43,663 nucleotides of DNA from a virus: positions 1 through 43,663 of IMG/VR virus record IMGVR_UViG_3300032668_000048. One strand, written 5' to 3'. A program made the position numbers and the translations under genes. The notes beneath the pieces are model-generated. The model ran no database searches. It saw nothing but the letters and a program-made list of their open reading frames with translations, and was not told the origin of the DNA. This document shows positions 29,558-36,597 of this stretch, piece by piece. Every line of letters starts with the position of its first letter. The stretch's first letter is position 1.

Positions 29558-29940
29558 AAATTGAATATAATAAAAAATGGAAACCTTTTAGTGAGATAAA
29601 AGGTATTTCAGATGAAGATTTTGATAAAAGATTTGAAATAGATAGAGAATTTATATTTAATACTCTATTTCGTAAATATTGGGTTAGATTTGTTAAATAT
29701 CCAAATAAAGATAAAATTGTTTTTCATGGAGCATATACACCAAGAGTACCAAAATTTATGTCTATGTGGGTAGAAAAAATGATGTGGAAAGAACCATATA
29801 CTACTATTTGGAAAAAATTATGTGGTGAGTTTAGAGATGAAATAACAGAATTAGAAATGTATACCAAATACAAATATAATTATGTTAATCCTAAAATGGT
29901 AAAAAGAGAAGAGATTATTAATAAATTATTAAATGACTAA
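29554..29940 (+). CDS. Uncharacterised basic protein with family tail
   Basis: 128 aa, Trp/Lys-rich ('YWVRFVKYPNKDK', 'MWVEKMMWKEPYTT'), ending 'KREEIINKLLND', the tail of the 'REQ-INKIL' family. It overlaps the next gene by 8 nt (ATGACTAA), the same joint as in that array. Confidence 0.6.
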   Translation: MKIEYNKKWKPFSEIKGISDEDFDKRFEIDREFIFNTLFRKYWVRFVKYPNKDKIVFHGAYTPRVPKFMSMWVEKMMWKEPYTTIWKKLCGEFRDEITELEMYTKYKYNYVNPKMVKREEIINKLLND

Positions 29941-30238
29941 AGATATAGAATTTGTAAATTTTTTAGAAGATATAGATCATATAGATGATTTAAAATCAAT
30001 TGATATAGTATATGAATATTTAGATCCAATAATTGATTCTAAGGATTTTGATAGAGTTATGGATATATTAGAATTAATAAATCAAAAAACTTTTTCATTA
30101 CGTTTATTAATTGCGTTATTAACTATAACGCATCCACAAAGAACTAATATATACAATAGAAAAAAAATAATTTTTACAATTAAACAAAACAGTGATTTAA
30201 CTCACAATCAAATTGAGAGCCTATTAAAAGGTTTTTAA
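29933..30238 (+). CDS. Uncharacterised helical protein
   Basis: 101 aa, acidic N-terminal half, then helices ('LRLLIALLTITHPQR'). No family recognised. Last gene of the YqeY-like operon. Confidence 0.55.
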   Translation: MTKDIEFVNFLEDIDHIDDLKSIDIVYEYLDPIIDSKDFDRVMDILELINQKTFSLRLLIALLTITHPQRTNIYNRKKIIFTIKQNSDLTHNQIESLLKGF

Positions 30239-30259
30239 CAAATTAATAAAAATAAAACT

Positions 30260-30267
30260 TATATTTA
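30260..30267 (+). promoter_or_regulatory. TATATTTA promoter box
   Basis: Sits 4 nt before the short reading frame 30272, again a leaderless layout. Confidence 0.45.
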
Positions 30268-30271
30268 CAAT

Positions 30272-30364
30272 ATGAAAAATACACAAAACATAATAATCAA
30301 TAATATTAAAGAAATTGATTCTTTTATAAGAAGTAATTTCAGGATACAAATAAAAAGGAACTAA
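30272..30364 (+). CDS. 30-codon peptide ending inside a terminator
   Basis: MKNTQNIIINNIKEIDSFIR... ends ..KRN with its TAA in the loop of the hairpin 30352-30378. Same type as 2626, 11833 and 33647, but no tRNA array follows. Confidence 0.4.
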   Translation: MKNTQNIIINNIKEIDSFIRSNFRIQIKRN

Positions 30365-30378
30365 TTAGTTCCTTTTTT
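30352..30378 (+). terminator. Terminator overlapping short reading frame
   Basis: AAAAAGGAAC / GTTCCTTTTT with loop TAATTA and a T run. Confidence 0.8.
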
Positions 30379-30396
30379 ACATTTAGTTTAAACTTT

Positions 30397-30434
30397 AAAT
30401 CCTTTTTCTTCTATAAAATAAAAAAGGATTTTTT
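30397..30434 (+). terminator. Hairpin directly before the HNH start codon
   Basis: AAATCCTTTTT pairs with AAAAAGGATTT. The T run ends at ATG 30435. It may be a terminator or hide the start codon of the HNH gene. Confidence 0.55.
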
Positions 30435-31058
30435 ATGAAAAAAATTTGTACAAAATGTTTAAATGAAAAAGACTTAACTCTTTTTCATAATAAAAAAAGT
30501 GGTAAATTTGGTAAAAATCATACTTGTAAAGAGTGTAGAAAAGAAGAAAATAAAGAAAAAGTAAGTTATATCTATAACAAAAAAATAGAGTTAGGTTCAA
30601 AATGTTCATTATGTGAATTTGATAATTTACAATGCTTAGAATTTCATCATTTAGGTAATAAATTAGGATTAATAGACGAGTTTCATAAGAAAAAAGATAT
30701 AGATAATGAAATTAACAAGTGTGTTTTACTATGTTCCTTTTGCCATCATTTACAAGTTAATCATCCAAAAAATAGAATGACAAGAGTTAAAAGAAATTAT
30801 GATTTTGTAGACCAAGAAAAATTAATAATAGGTCATTGTCAAGAATGCGAAAGAAATGTTAACTTAGATAATTTATCTGCTTTTCATTTTGACCATCTAA
30901 GAGATAAGATACATAATATATCTTATATGTGTAGTAATAAATTTTCATTATGGAATATATGGCAAGAAATTAAAAAATGTCAATTACTTTGTGTTAATTG
31001 TCATAAAATTAAAACTAATAAGCAATTTAATCGGTTATCTTATTTGAAATTAAATTAA
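30435..31058 (+). CDS. Tandem-HNH homing endonuclease
   Basis: 207 aa. An N-terminal CTKC...CKEC ribbon, then two HNH-like units: 'CSLCEF..LEFHHLG..CSFCHHLQVNH' and 'CQECER..FHFDHLRD..CVNCHKIKTN'. Related in plan to 2994. No promoter motif of either class is seen, only the hairpin before the ATG. Confidence 0.75.
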   Translation: MKKICTKCLNEKDLTLFHNKKSGKFGKNHTCKECRKEENKEKVSYIYNKKIELGSKCSLCEFDNLQCLEFHHLGNKLGLIDEFHKKKDIDNEINKCVLLCSFCHHLQVNHPKNRMTRVKRNYDFVDQEKLIIGHCQECERNVNLDNLSAFHFDHLRDKIHNISYMCSNKFSLWNIWQEIKKCQLLCVNCHKIKTNKQFNRLSYLKLN

Positions 31059-31206
31059 AAAATTTTATTATTAACCTTACTACCAATCTAAAAAATTTTT
31101 AATACTAAGTTATTAAAAATTAAAATAATGTCTTTAATGAGTTACTAGTAATCAAATAAACATATTTTATGTGAAAAAATAACTTAAAAATATTTTATGG
31201 AAAAAT

Positions 31207-31217
31207 TTTAATATATA
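31207..31217 (+). promoter_or_regulatory. TTTAATATATA putative late promoter
   Basis: Precedes ATG 31242 by 24 nt. The 150 nt before it (31059-31206) hold no gene or clear structure. Confidence 0.5.
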
Positions 31218-31241
31218 ATTAAAAATAAGTGTATGTGGATT

Positions 31242-31430
31242 ATGAAAAACCTAAAAAAATTTAACGAGGAGATTAGTGTAAAGTTTGATGATGAAAAATT
31301 AAACTTTCTAAAGAAACTAATTGTGGAATTAATTGATGTTAAGGAAACAATTGAAAAAAGAAAATCTTATAGTGATAGAGATTTAAAATTAATAGACTCA
31401 CTAATGAAAATGAAAAAAAGCGAAGATTAA
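31242..31430 (+). CDS. Small coiled-coil protein with capsid-targeting-like N-terminus
   Basis: 62 aa from ATG 31242, chosen over ATG 31233 because it gives 'MKNLKKFNEEIS', like the other leaders. The rest is one charged helix ('FLKKLIVELIDVKETIEKRK'). The stop codon lies in the following terminator. Confidence 0.55.
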   Translation: MKNLKKFNEEISVKFDDEKLNFLKKLIVELIDVKETIEKRKSYSDRDLKLIDSLMKMKKSED

Positions 31431-31442
31431 TCTTCGCTTTTT
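31418..31442. terminator. Bidirectional terminator
   Basis: AAGCGAAGATT/AATCTTCGCTT with A and T runs on either side separates the convergent genes 31242 and 31442. Confidence 0.8.
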
Positions 31443-32560
31443 TATTTCTTAGATTTTTTCCATTTACCACCTTTACTCTTATAGCGACGAGCAGCAGCAC
31501 CGTTTGAATTTCCAGTTATCATTATCCTATTATTTTGTCTCATTACCCAAGTTCCATATTCAGTTTCAGGACACCACACATTTTGAATATCACTTTCATT
31601 ATAAACCATACCTAATAAAGAATAATTTCTTTTTTCAGTTATTGAAAAACTATATAGATTTTGCTTTTCAATATAATTTCTTTTTATATTCCTACCTGTT
31701 AAAAAGGCAGACAATTCAAAAATATCAGCATGTATTTTATCTTTTTGTTTAAATCCATACACGTTATTTTTTATTCTTTCATTTGAATCATTAAAACCTT
31801 TTCCAGTTGTTATATCTTTTACTTGATTACCATCATATATAATAGCAGAAAGAAAAAATACTTCCAATTGTTCTAATGACATATTAAGTATAGTTTCTAC
31901 CCAATTATTACCATATTTTGAAATAATTGGTAATTCACAAGATGGATAAGATTTATCTAATTTAGCATTACTTAAAATATAACCAGCTCTAGGTAAATCT
32001 TTTGTTTCAATAAATTTAACCCCTCCACTTATAAATTTAGATTTATTAAGAAATTCTAAATAATCTGAATTTTTATATCTTTGATAATATCTAGCAATTG
32101 TTTTACACTCTTTTTTAGATTCTTCGATAGATATTTCTTTATTTTTTATTTTTTGTATTAAATCAAAAATTTTTATTGATTCATCATTAATTTTTTGATC
32201 AATAGATTCTCTATAATATAACCATCTATGATTAGGAGTACAAGTTATTTCAAAATTAAGACCAGATTTAACCATTTTTATTGTTTTTTGATTTTCATAG
32301 AAATGAATATTTAATAAAGGTGTCCATTTAAGAGAATCTGAATTAGGATCATAAGCTAGAATTTCATCATTTAAAGTTAATTCATTATGTTTTTTCCAAC
32401 CTTTTTTTGTTAATGCCTCTGAATCTAATGGAACACAATAAGCACTTGGATAAACATCAAATGTTCTTTTAGCCCAAGCAATACAAGAAGCCCAAAGTTT
32501 TTTATTTGTAGGTGAATTTTTTTCTAAAATAAATTCGCTATACTCAAGGATAAATTCCAT
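31442..32560 (-). CDS. DUF5872-like virion-associated protein interrupted by an intein
   Basis: 372 aa. N-extein residues 1-41 start with the capsid-targeting-like 'MEFILEYSEFILE' and end 'RTFDVYPSAY'. The intein runs from Cys42 to Asn351 (DNA 31508-32437): block A 'CVPLDSEALTKKGWKKH', block B 'FEITCTPNHRW', a LAGLIDADG-like 'VFFLSAIIYDGN', blocks F/G 'GTWVMRQNNRIMITGN'. C-extein is 'SNGAAARRYKSKGGKW' plus a Lys tail. The joined host protein is only 62 aa and reads as DUF5872. The usual penultimate His is Gly350. Splicing would be needed for a normal product. Confidence 0.85.
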   Translation of the reverse strand: MEFILEYSEFILEKNSPTNKKLWASCIAWAKRTFDVYPSAYCVPLDSEALTKKGWKKHNELTLNDEILAYDPNSDSLKWTPLLNIHFYENQKTIKMVKSGLNFEITCTPNHRWLYYRESIDQKINDESIKIFDLIQKIKNKEISIEESKKECKTIARYYQRYKNSDYLEFLNKSKFISGGVKFIETKDLPRAGYILSNAKLDKSYPSCELPIISKYGNNWVETILNMSLEQLEVFFLSAIIYDGNQVKDITTGKGFNDSNERIKNNVYGFKQKDKIHADIFELSAFLTGRNIKRNYIEKQNLYSFSITEKRNYSLLGMVYNESDIQNVWCPETEYGTWVMRQNNRIMITGNSNGAAARRYKSKGGKWKKSKK

Positions 32561-32575
32561 AATATTTTTTATTTT

Positions 32576-32586
32576 TATATATTAAA
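32576..32586 (-). promoter_or_regulatory. TTTAATATATA putative late promoter (intein gene)
   Basis: Minus-strand motif 15 nt upstream of the start at 32560. Confidence 0.5.
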
Positions 32587-32620
32587 ATTTTTAAGTAAAT
32601 TTATGTAAATAAAATAATTT

Positions 32621-32917
32621 ATGAATATTACGAAAGAACAATACGAAGACGCATTAGATTTAATAAAAAAGTATGAAATCTACAATAGAACCTCTTTTTC
32701 TAAAACTTGTTGTGTGTGTAAAAGCGCCGTGGTAAAAACATTAGAACCTGCCCCAAGTATTAAAAGAGCAATGTGGGATTCTGGAATGGTGACTGAAATC
32801 CAAGCAGGTTTTGGTAGTTCATATGATATGGATACTTTTCTAATAGCAATTTGTGATGATTGTACAACAGATTTAATTAATTCAAATATAATTGAAAAAG
32901 TAAATGGTAGAAATTAA
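32621..32917 (+). CDS. Zinc-binding small phage protein
   Basis: 98 aa. 'KTCCVCKSAV' and 'AICDDCTTDLI' supply a four-Cys zinc site, with 'GFGSSYDMDTFLIAICDDC' typical of a conserved phage family of unknown role. It overlaps the next gene by 14 nt. Confidence 0.65.
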   Translation: MNITKEQYEDALDLIKKYEIYNRTSFSKTCCVCKSAVVKTLEPAPSIKRAMWDSGMVTEIQAGFGSSYDMDTFLIAICDDCTTDLINSNIIEKVNGRN

Positions 32918-33146
32918 AAAAATATATGTCTTTTTAGAAGATTTTTTTGATAAAAGTAAAGGAACATTACCAAATAATGTAAATAATCTTAGTCGTAAAG
33001 ACGAAATTATTAATTACTTATTATCTAATAAAGAAGATTATCTAATTATAGATGATGATAGTCAATTAAATAATTTACCTACTAATATAAAAGAAAAATT
33101 AATTTTAACAAGCCCTTTAATAGGTCTTACTAAATCTTTATTATGA
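32904..33146 (+). CDS. Uncharacterised acidic protein
   Basis: 80 aa, alternating Ile/Asp/Asn, no motif. Coupled both upstream (14-nt overlap) and downstream (ATGA). Confidence 0.55.
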   Translation: MVEIKKIYVFLEDFFDKSKGTLPNNVNNLSRKDEIINYLLSNKEDYLIIDDDSQLNNLPTNIKEKLILTSPLIGLTKSLL

Positions 33147-33385
33147 AAGAAGATGAATATGTATGTATTAGATACTATCACATAGATAATACTAGACAAT
33201 TTATGCCGAATATGATTTATATTTTTAAGGAAAAATTGGAATATAAAGGAACTGAATACGAATATAAGAATTTTTATAATTTCCAAATGAAGTATTCAAT
33301 AGGAGATATTTTATTTCAGCACTATTTTATGCTTAAAAAGAATTGGGATAGAGAACAAAAATTAAATTTTTTACTAAATAATTAA
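33143..33385 (+). CDS. 'REQ-INKIL' family protein
   Basis: 80 aa. 'DEYVCIRYYHIDNTRQFMPN' opens like the family (Y-x-C-I-x) and 'NWDREQKLNFLLNN' is its tail. It overlaps its neighbours by 4 and 1 nt. Confidence 0.6.
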   Translation: MKEDEYVCIRYYHIDNTRQFMPNMIYIFKEKLEYKGTEYEYKNFYNFQMKYSIGDILFQHYFMLKKNWDREQKLNFLLNN

Positions 33386-33483
33386 TGAAAGAATTTTTCC
33401 CAAATTGGGATGGTAAAAATCATGAATATGGGGATGTTAATTCTCTTATTATAAAGACAGGTAAGATTTTATCAAATAATTAA
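33385..33483 (+). CDS. Short protein, possible truncated family member
   Basis: 32 aa (MKEFFPNWDGKNHEYGD...KTGKILSNN). ATG overlaps the previous stop (TAATG). Its end recalls the family tail. May be a fragment. Confidence 0.4.
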   Translation: MKEFFPNWDGKNHEYGDVNSLIIKTGKILSNN

Positions 33484-33496
33484 AAAAGTTTTTTAA

Positions 33497-33519
33497 TTGA
33501 AACTTTTTTCTTATATTTG
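33497..33519 (+). promoter_or_regulatory. TTG-N12-TATATTTG promoter, first of two
   Basis: TTG 33497-33499, TATATTTG 33512-33519, TATAAATAAATAACAAA. An almost identical copy follows 81 bp downstream. Confidence 0.7.
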
Positions 33520-33577
33520 TATAAATAAATAACAAACAAACACAAATATTTAAAAAAATAAAAAATAATTTTTTTAT

Positions 33578-33600
33578 TTCAAACTTTTTTCTTATATTTG
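33578..33600 (+). promoter_or_regulatory. TTC-N12-TATATTTG promoter, second of two
   Basis: TTC 33578-33580, TATATTTG 33593-33600, again TATAAATAAATAACAAA. With the TTTAATATATA at 33631 there are three promoter motifs in 150 bp before tRNA array 3. Confidence 0.7.
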
Positions 33601-33630
33601 TATAAATAAATAACAAAGGAACAAACAAAT

Positions 33631-33641
33631 TTTAATATATA
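33631..33641 (+). promoter_or_regulatory. TTTAATATATA putative late promoter of tRNA array 3
   Basis: Ends 5 nt before the short reading frame 33647. Confidence 0.5.
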
Positions 33642-33646
33642 CTTTT

Positions 33647-33730
33647 ATGATAAACTTATTAAACATATCAATTATGCCGCAACAACAACCCGATCAGGAT
33701 CCTGATAAGGAATGGCTAACTCATGTTTAA
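33647..33730 (+). CDS. 27-codon leader-type reading frame before tRNA array 3
   Basis: MINLLNISIMPQQQPDQDP... to '..EWLTHV', rich in Gln/Pro/Asp. Followed by a terminator-like hairpin and tRNAs, as at 2626 and 11833. An internal ATG at 33674 is an alternative start. Confidence 0.4.
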   Translation: MINLLNISIMPQQQPDQDPDKEWLTHV

Positions 33731-33751
33731 TATTTTGTAGCAAAGATATTG

Positions 33752-33798
33752 AAAAATCCCCTGAGTTAGTTAAATAATTCAGGGGATTTTTCTTTTTT
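33752..33798 (+). terminator. Terminator-like hairpin before tRNA array 3
   Basis: AAAAATCCCCTGA pairs with TCAGGGGATTTTT, then a T run. Confidence 0.8.
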
Positions 33799-33804
33799 GA
33801 CATA

Positions 33805-33874
33805 TTGTCCTATGGTGAAGGGTTTATTATTCTGGGTGTTGGCCCCAGCGATCCGAGTTAGATTCTTGGACAAG
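33805..33874 (+). tRNA. tRNA-Gln(TTG)-like, compact
   Basis: Acceptor TTGTCC/GGACAA, anticodon stem CTGGG/CCCAG with loop TGTTGGC (anticodon TTG but G33), T-loop TTAGATT, discriminator G as for Gln. Only 70 nt, and the T-stem and acceptor compete for two bases. Probably decayed. Confidence 0.45.
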
Positions 33875-33886
33875 CATCAAAATATA

Positions 33887-33959
33887 TTTCTCATTGGTAT
33901 AAAGGTATTACGTGCGGATTTGGCCCGCAAAAACTCTGATCGTTCCGGAGATGAGAAAC
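33887..33959 (+). tRNA. tRNA with anticodon TTG (Gln)
   Basis: Acceptor TTTCTCA/TGAGAAA is perfect, anticodon stem TGCGG/CCGCA with loop ATTTGGC (TTG), T-arm CTCTG/CGGAG with an odd loop ATCGTTC. Confidence 0.6.
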
Positions 33960-34033
33960 AAAAATAATTAAAGTTCGGATTCAATTATTATACAAACGGA
34001 CATCATATATAATAATATATAAAAATAAAAATT

Positions 34034-35092
34034 ATGATTAATGATATTAAAAAAGAAGAGTTAGAAAAAGTAGTTATAGGTTCAATATCTTATGTTGAAG
34101 TTATAGATAAATTGGGATTAGATAAATCAAGTAGTTCTTTAAAAAAACATATTAGTAGATTAATAAAAAAGTTAAATATCAATATAGATCATTTTACCTT
34201 TTTAAGTAAATTAAAAAACTCTAAAGAAATTTATTTAGATAAAGAAAAATTAGAAAAATTAGTAAATAAAAATAACTCTTTTACTAATGTTTTAAATGAG
34301 ATGGGTTTATTAGCTGTTGGTACAAATTTTAAAACATTAAAAAAATATTTAAACCAACATAATATAGATTATTCTAGATTTAATAAAACATCTAATATAA
34401 AATATGATAAAGATAATCTATTAAAAATAGTTAAAGAATCATTTACTTATAAAGAATGTCTATTAAAATTAGACATAAGAGCAGCGGGTAATAATTCTAA
34501 AACATTAAAAAAGTATATTGAATTATACAATATAGATATTTCTCACTTTAATCCAAATTATTTTAATGCAGTAATGTATGGAAAAAGTAAAAAAATTGAT
34601 TTAGAAAAGATTTTAGTTGAAAATTCAAATTATTCAAGAAAAGATTTAAAAAAAAGATTATTTGAATTAAATATTTTAGAAAACAAATGTTGTTTATGTG
34701 GTCAAGATGAAAATTGGAATGGTATGAAAATATCTCTTATATTAGATCATATTAATGGTGTTTTTAATGATAATAGAATAGAAAATCTAAGAATAGTTTG
34801 TCCTAATTGTAATGCTGGATTAGAAACTCATTGTAGAGGTAGTAAAGGATTAATTAAAAATAAGATTAAAATTATAAATAATAACACAAATAGATATGAT
34901 AAATGTGAATGTAATAATATTAAATTAAAAGAATCAAAAAAATGTAAAAATTGTTCTTTTAAAACAAGAAGAAAAATAGAAAGACCAAATATTGAAATCT
35001 TATTAGAAGATGTAAAAGAATTAGGTTATCGTGGAACTGGTAAAAAATATGGTGTAAGTGATAATTGTATAAGAAAGTGGATTAAAAATTAA
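34034..35092 (+). CDS. HNH homing endonuclease with triplicated DNA-binding repeat
   Basis: 352 aa. Three N-terminal repeats of about 58 aa, each ending 'LKK-h-I-x-x-x-NI-D-x-S-x-F' (near 48, 117, 175), probably helix-turn-helix units. The HNH core is 'CCLCGQDENW..LILDHINGVFNDNRIENLRIVCPNC'. The C-terminal HTH 'GYRGTGKKYGVSDNCIRKW' is almost the same as in 12371. It ends 4 nt before tRNA-Asp. Probably moved into the tRNA array by homing. Confidence 0.85.
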   Translation: MINDIKKEELEKVVIGSISYVEVIDKLGLDKSSSSLKKHISRLIKKLNINIDHFTFLSKLKNSKEIYLDKEKLEKLVNKNNSFTNVLNEMGLLAVGTNFKTLKKYLNQHNIDYSRFNKTSNIKYDKDNLLKIVKESFTYKECLLKLDIRAAGNNSKTLKKYIELYNIDISHFNPNYFNAVMYGKSKKIDLEKILVENSNYSRKDLKKRLFELNILENKCCLCGQDENWNGMKISLILDHINGVFNDNRIENLRIVCPNCNAGLETHCRGSKGLIKNKIKIINNNTNRYDKCECNNIKLKESKKCKNCSFKTRRKIERPNIEILLEDVKELGYRGTGKKYGVSDNCIRKWIKN

Positions 35093-35096
35093 AAAT

Positions 35097-35169
35097 AACT
35101 ATGTGGTTGAATGGTTTACAATGCTTGGCTGTCTACCTTGCGGTTGGGGTTCGAATCCCCTCATAGTTG
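35097..35169 (+). tRNA. tRNA-Asp(GTC)
   Basis: Acceptor AACTATG/CATAGTT, loop CTGTCTA (GTC), discriminator G. The anticodon stem CTTGG/CCTTG has two T-T mismatches. Confidence 0.6.
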
Positions 35170-35178
35170 CTAATATAA

Positions 35179-35253
35179 CAGGAAATGAAGGCAATTGGAA
35201 GCCGACTCCGTTTGGATCGGAGAATTATGCGAGTTCGAGTCTCGTTTTCCTGA
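35179..35253 (+). tRNA. tRNA-Pro(TGG)
   Basis: Acceptor CAGGAAA/TTTCCTG, D-stem GGC/GCC, anticodon stem CTCCG/CGGAG with loop TTTGGAT, T-arm GCGAG/CTCGT. Discriminator A then CCA (35254-35256). Confidence 0.85.
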
Positions 35254-35265
35254 CCAGTATAAAAA

Positions 35266-35343
35266 GGGGGTAGGGTCTGCTTGGCGTGGACGTCTCTCGG
35301 TCACAGAGTTCAATCTAGGAGGGTTCGAATCCCTCTATCCCCG
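35266..35343 (+). tRNA. tRNA with anticodon GTC (Asp-like), G33
   Basis: Acceptor GGGGGTA/TATCCCC, D-stem GTC/GAC, anticodon arm CTCT/AGAG with loop CGGTCAC (GTC, but G at 33), T-arm GAGGG/CCCTC, discriminator G. Confidence 0.55.
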
Positions 35344-35349
35344 CTAAAT

Positions 35350-35422
35350 AGAAGTGTAGTTGAATTGGATACAATAGTGCCGGTGTTGGTAAAGGTTGGG
35401 GGTTCGAGTCCTCTCGTTTCTG
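35350..35422 (+). tRNA. tRNA-His(GTG)-like
   Basis: Acceptor AGAAGTG/CGTTTCT and T-arm GGGGG/CCTCT with TTCGAGT are sound. The anticodon arm TGCC/GGTA encloses only GGTGTT, with GTG as the likely anticodon. Isotype uncertain. Confidence 0.45.
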
Positions 35423-35424
35423 CA

Positions 35425-35456
35425 AAAAAGAATATCTTATAAGATATTCTTTTTTA
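35425..35456 (+). terminator. Terminator of tRNA array 3
   Basis: AAAAAAGAATATCTTA and TAAGATATTCTTTTTT form a perfect palindrome ending in T. Confidence 0.85.
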
Positions 35457-35505
35457 TTTACACTAACTTAATAAATAAATTATATATAAAAAGAAAAAAT
35501 AAATT

Positions 35506-36567
35506 ATGAAAAAATTTAAGTTAGTTTATTCTTCAAATAAAGAAGAATTTGAGAAAGAGGTAGAAAAATATCTCAACGAAGGTTATGAAATTAATGGGAA
35601 TGTATCAAAATCAGAAAATGGATATATTATCACATTGATAAAAAAAGAAAAAATAGAAATTCCTATCGAAGAATCTAAAATTTCTTCTAAAAAAGAAATT
35701 TTATTTAGCACTAAATTAGTAAATGAGAAACAGGTAGAAATACAAGAAGGAAAATTAGTATCATTTGATGAAAATCCTTTTTATAAAAATATAGTAGGAT
35801 TAAGAAAACCTTTTTTAAAATATGAATATTCAATAGATGAAACAAAGATAATTAATAATTACCGAAAAAATCCATTATTATTTTTTAATAGTTTATATAT
35901 AACAACTTATAATGATCTAACAAGGATTAAATTAAGAGATTACCAAGAAGAAATTCTTAAAAATTATTTTGATTATAAATATAATATAAATATGATGTCA
36001 AGACAATTAGGCTCTTCTCTAATTAATTCTTTAATATCTTTATATGAAGCTTGTATAAATGGTAAAAAAATAATTATACTATGTAATACAAAATCAGAAT
36101 GTTTTGAAATAATAGAAAAAATCGAAAATTTATACAAAAATTTACCATTTTATATAAAACCAGGTATTCTAAATATGAATAGAACACATATGATTTTTGA
36201 TAATGCTGGTGAAATAAACACATATGTATATGCCAAATATTTCAATATAGGTAAAAAGATAGACGTGTGTATTTTTTCTGATTTTGCTCATTCTCAATTT
36301 TCAGAAAATATATATACTAATTTATACCCTACATTATCTTCGGAAAATGGTAAAATTATAATAAACTCAAGTCCAAATGGAAATAATTTTTTCTACAAAT
36401 TATTCCAAAATGCTGAAAGATTAGAAAATGATCCTTTAAAAACCAATTTCAAAGCAAATAGGTATTATTGGTTTCAAGTTCCTAGAAGTAAAGAATGGAT
36501 GTATAATCTAATTGATATGATAGGCAAAGATAAATTTAATATGGAATATAACTTACAAATCATTTAA
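35506..36567 (+). CDS. Terminase-large-subunit-like ATPase with lost catalytic residues and DUF1737-like N-terminus
   Basis: 353 aa. Residues 1-48 ('FKLVYSSNKEEFEKEVEKYLNEGYEI') look like DUF1737. From 120 on it follows the T4 gp17 ATPase: 'RIKLRDYQEEILKNYF', 'MMSRQLGSSLINSL', 'NLPFYIKPGI', 'CIFSDFAHSQF', 'IIINSSPNGNNFFYKLF'. In Walker A the expected G-K-T is G169-S170-S171, and the Walker B D-E pair is S258-D259. The protein ends before any nuclease domain. So it can hardly hydrolyse ATP as a motor. It could regulate packaging, act as a decoy, or be a decaying copy. Reading frame fully open. Confidence 0.75.
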   Translation: MKKFKLVYSSNKEEFEKEVEKYLNEGYEINGNVSKSENGYIITLIKKEKIEIPIEESKISSKKEILFSTKLVNEKQVEIQEGKLVSFDENPFYKNIVGLRKPFLKYEYSIDETKIINNYRKNPLLFFNSLYITTYNDLTRIKLRDYQEEILKNYFDYKYNINMMSRQLGSSLINSLISLYEACINGKKIIILCNTKSECFEIIEKIENLYKNLPFYIKPGILNMNRTHMIFDNAGEINTYVYAKYFNIGKKIDVCIFSDFAHSQFSENIYTNLYPTLSSENGKIIINSSPNGNNFFYKLFQNAERLENDPLKTNFKANRYYWFQVPRSKEWMYNLIDMIGKDKFNMEYNLQII

Positions 36568-36597
36568 TCAAAATAAAAATAAAATAAATTTCATTTA

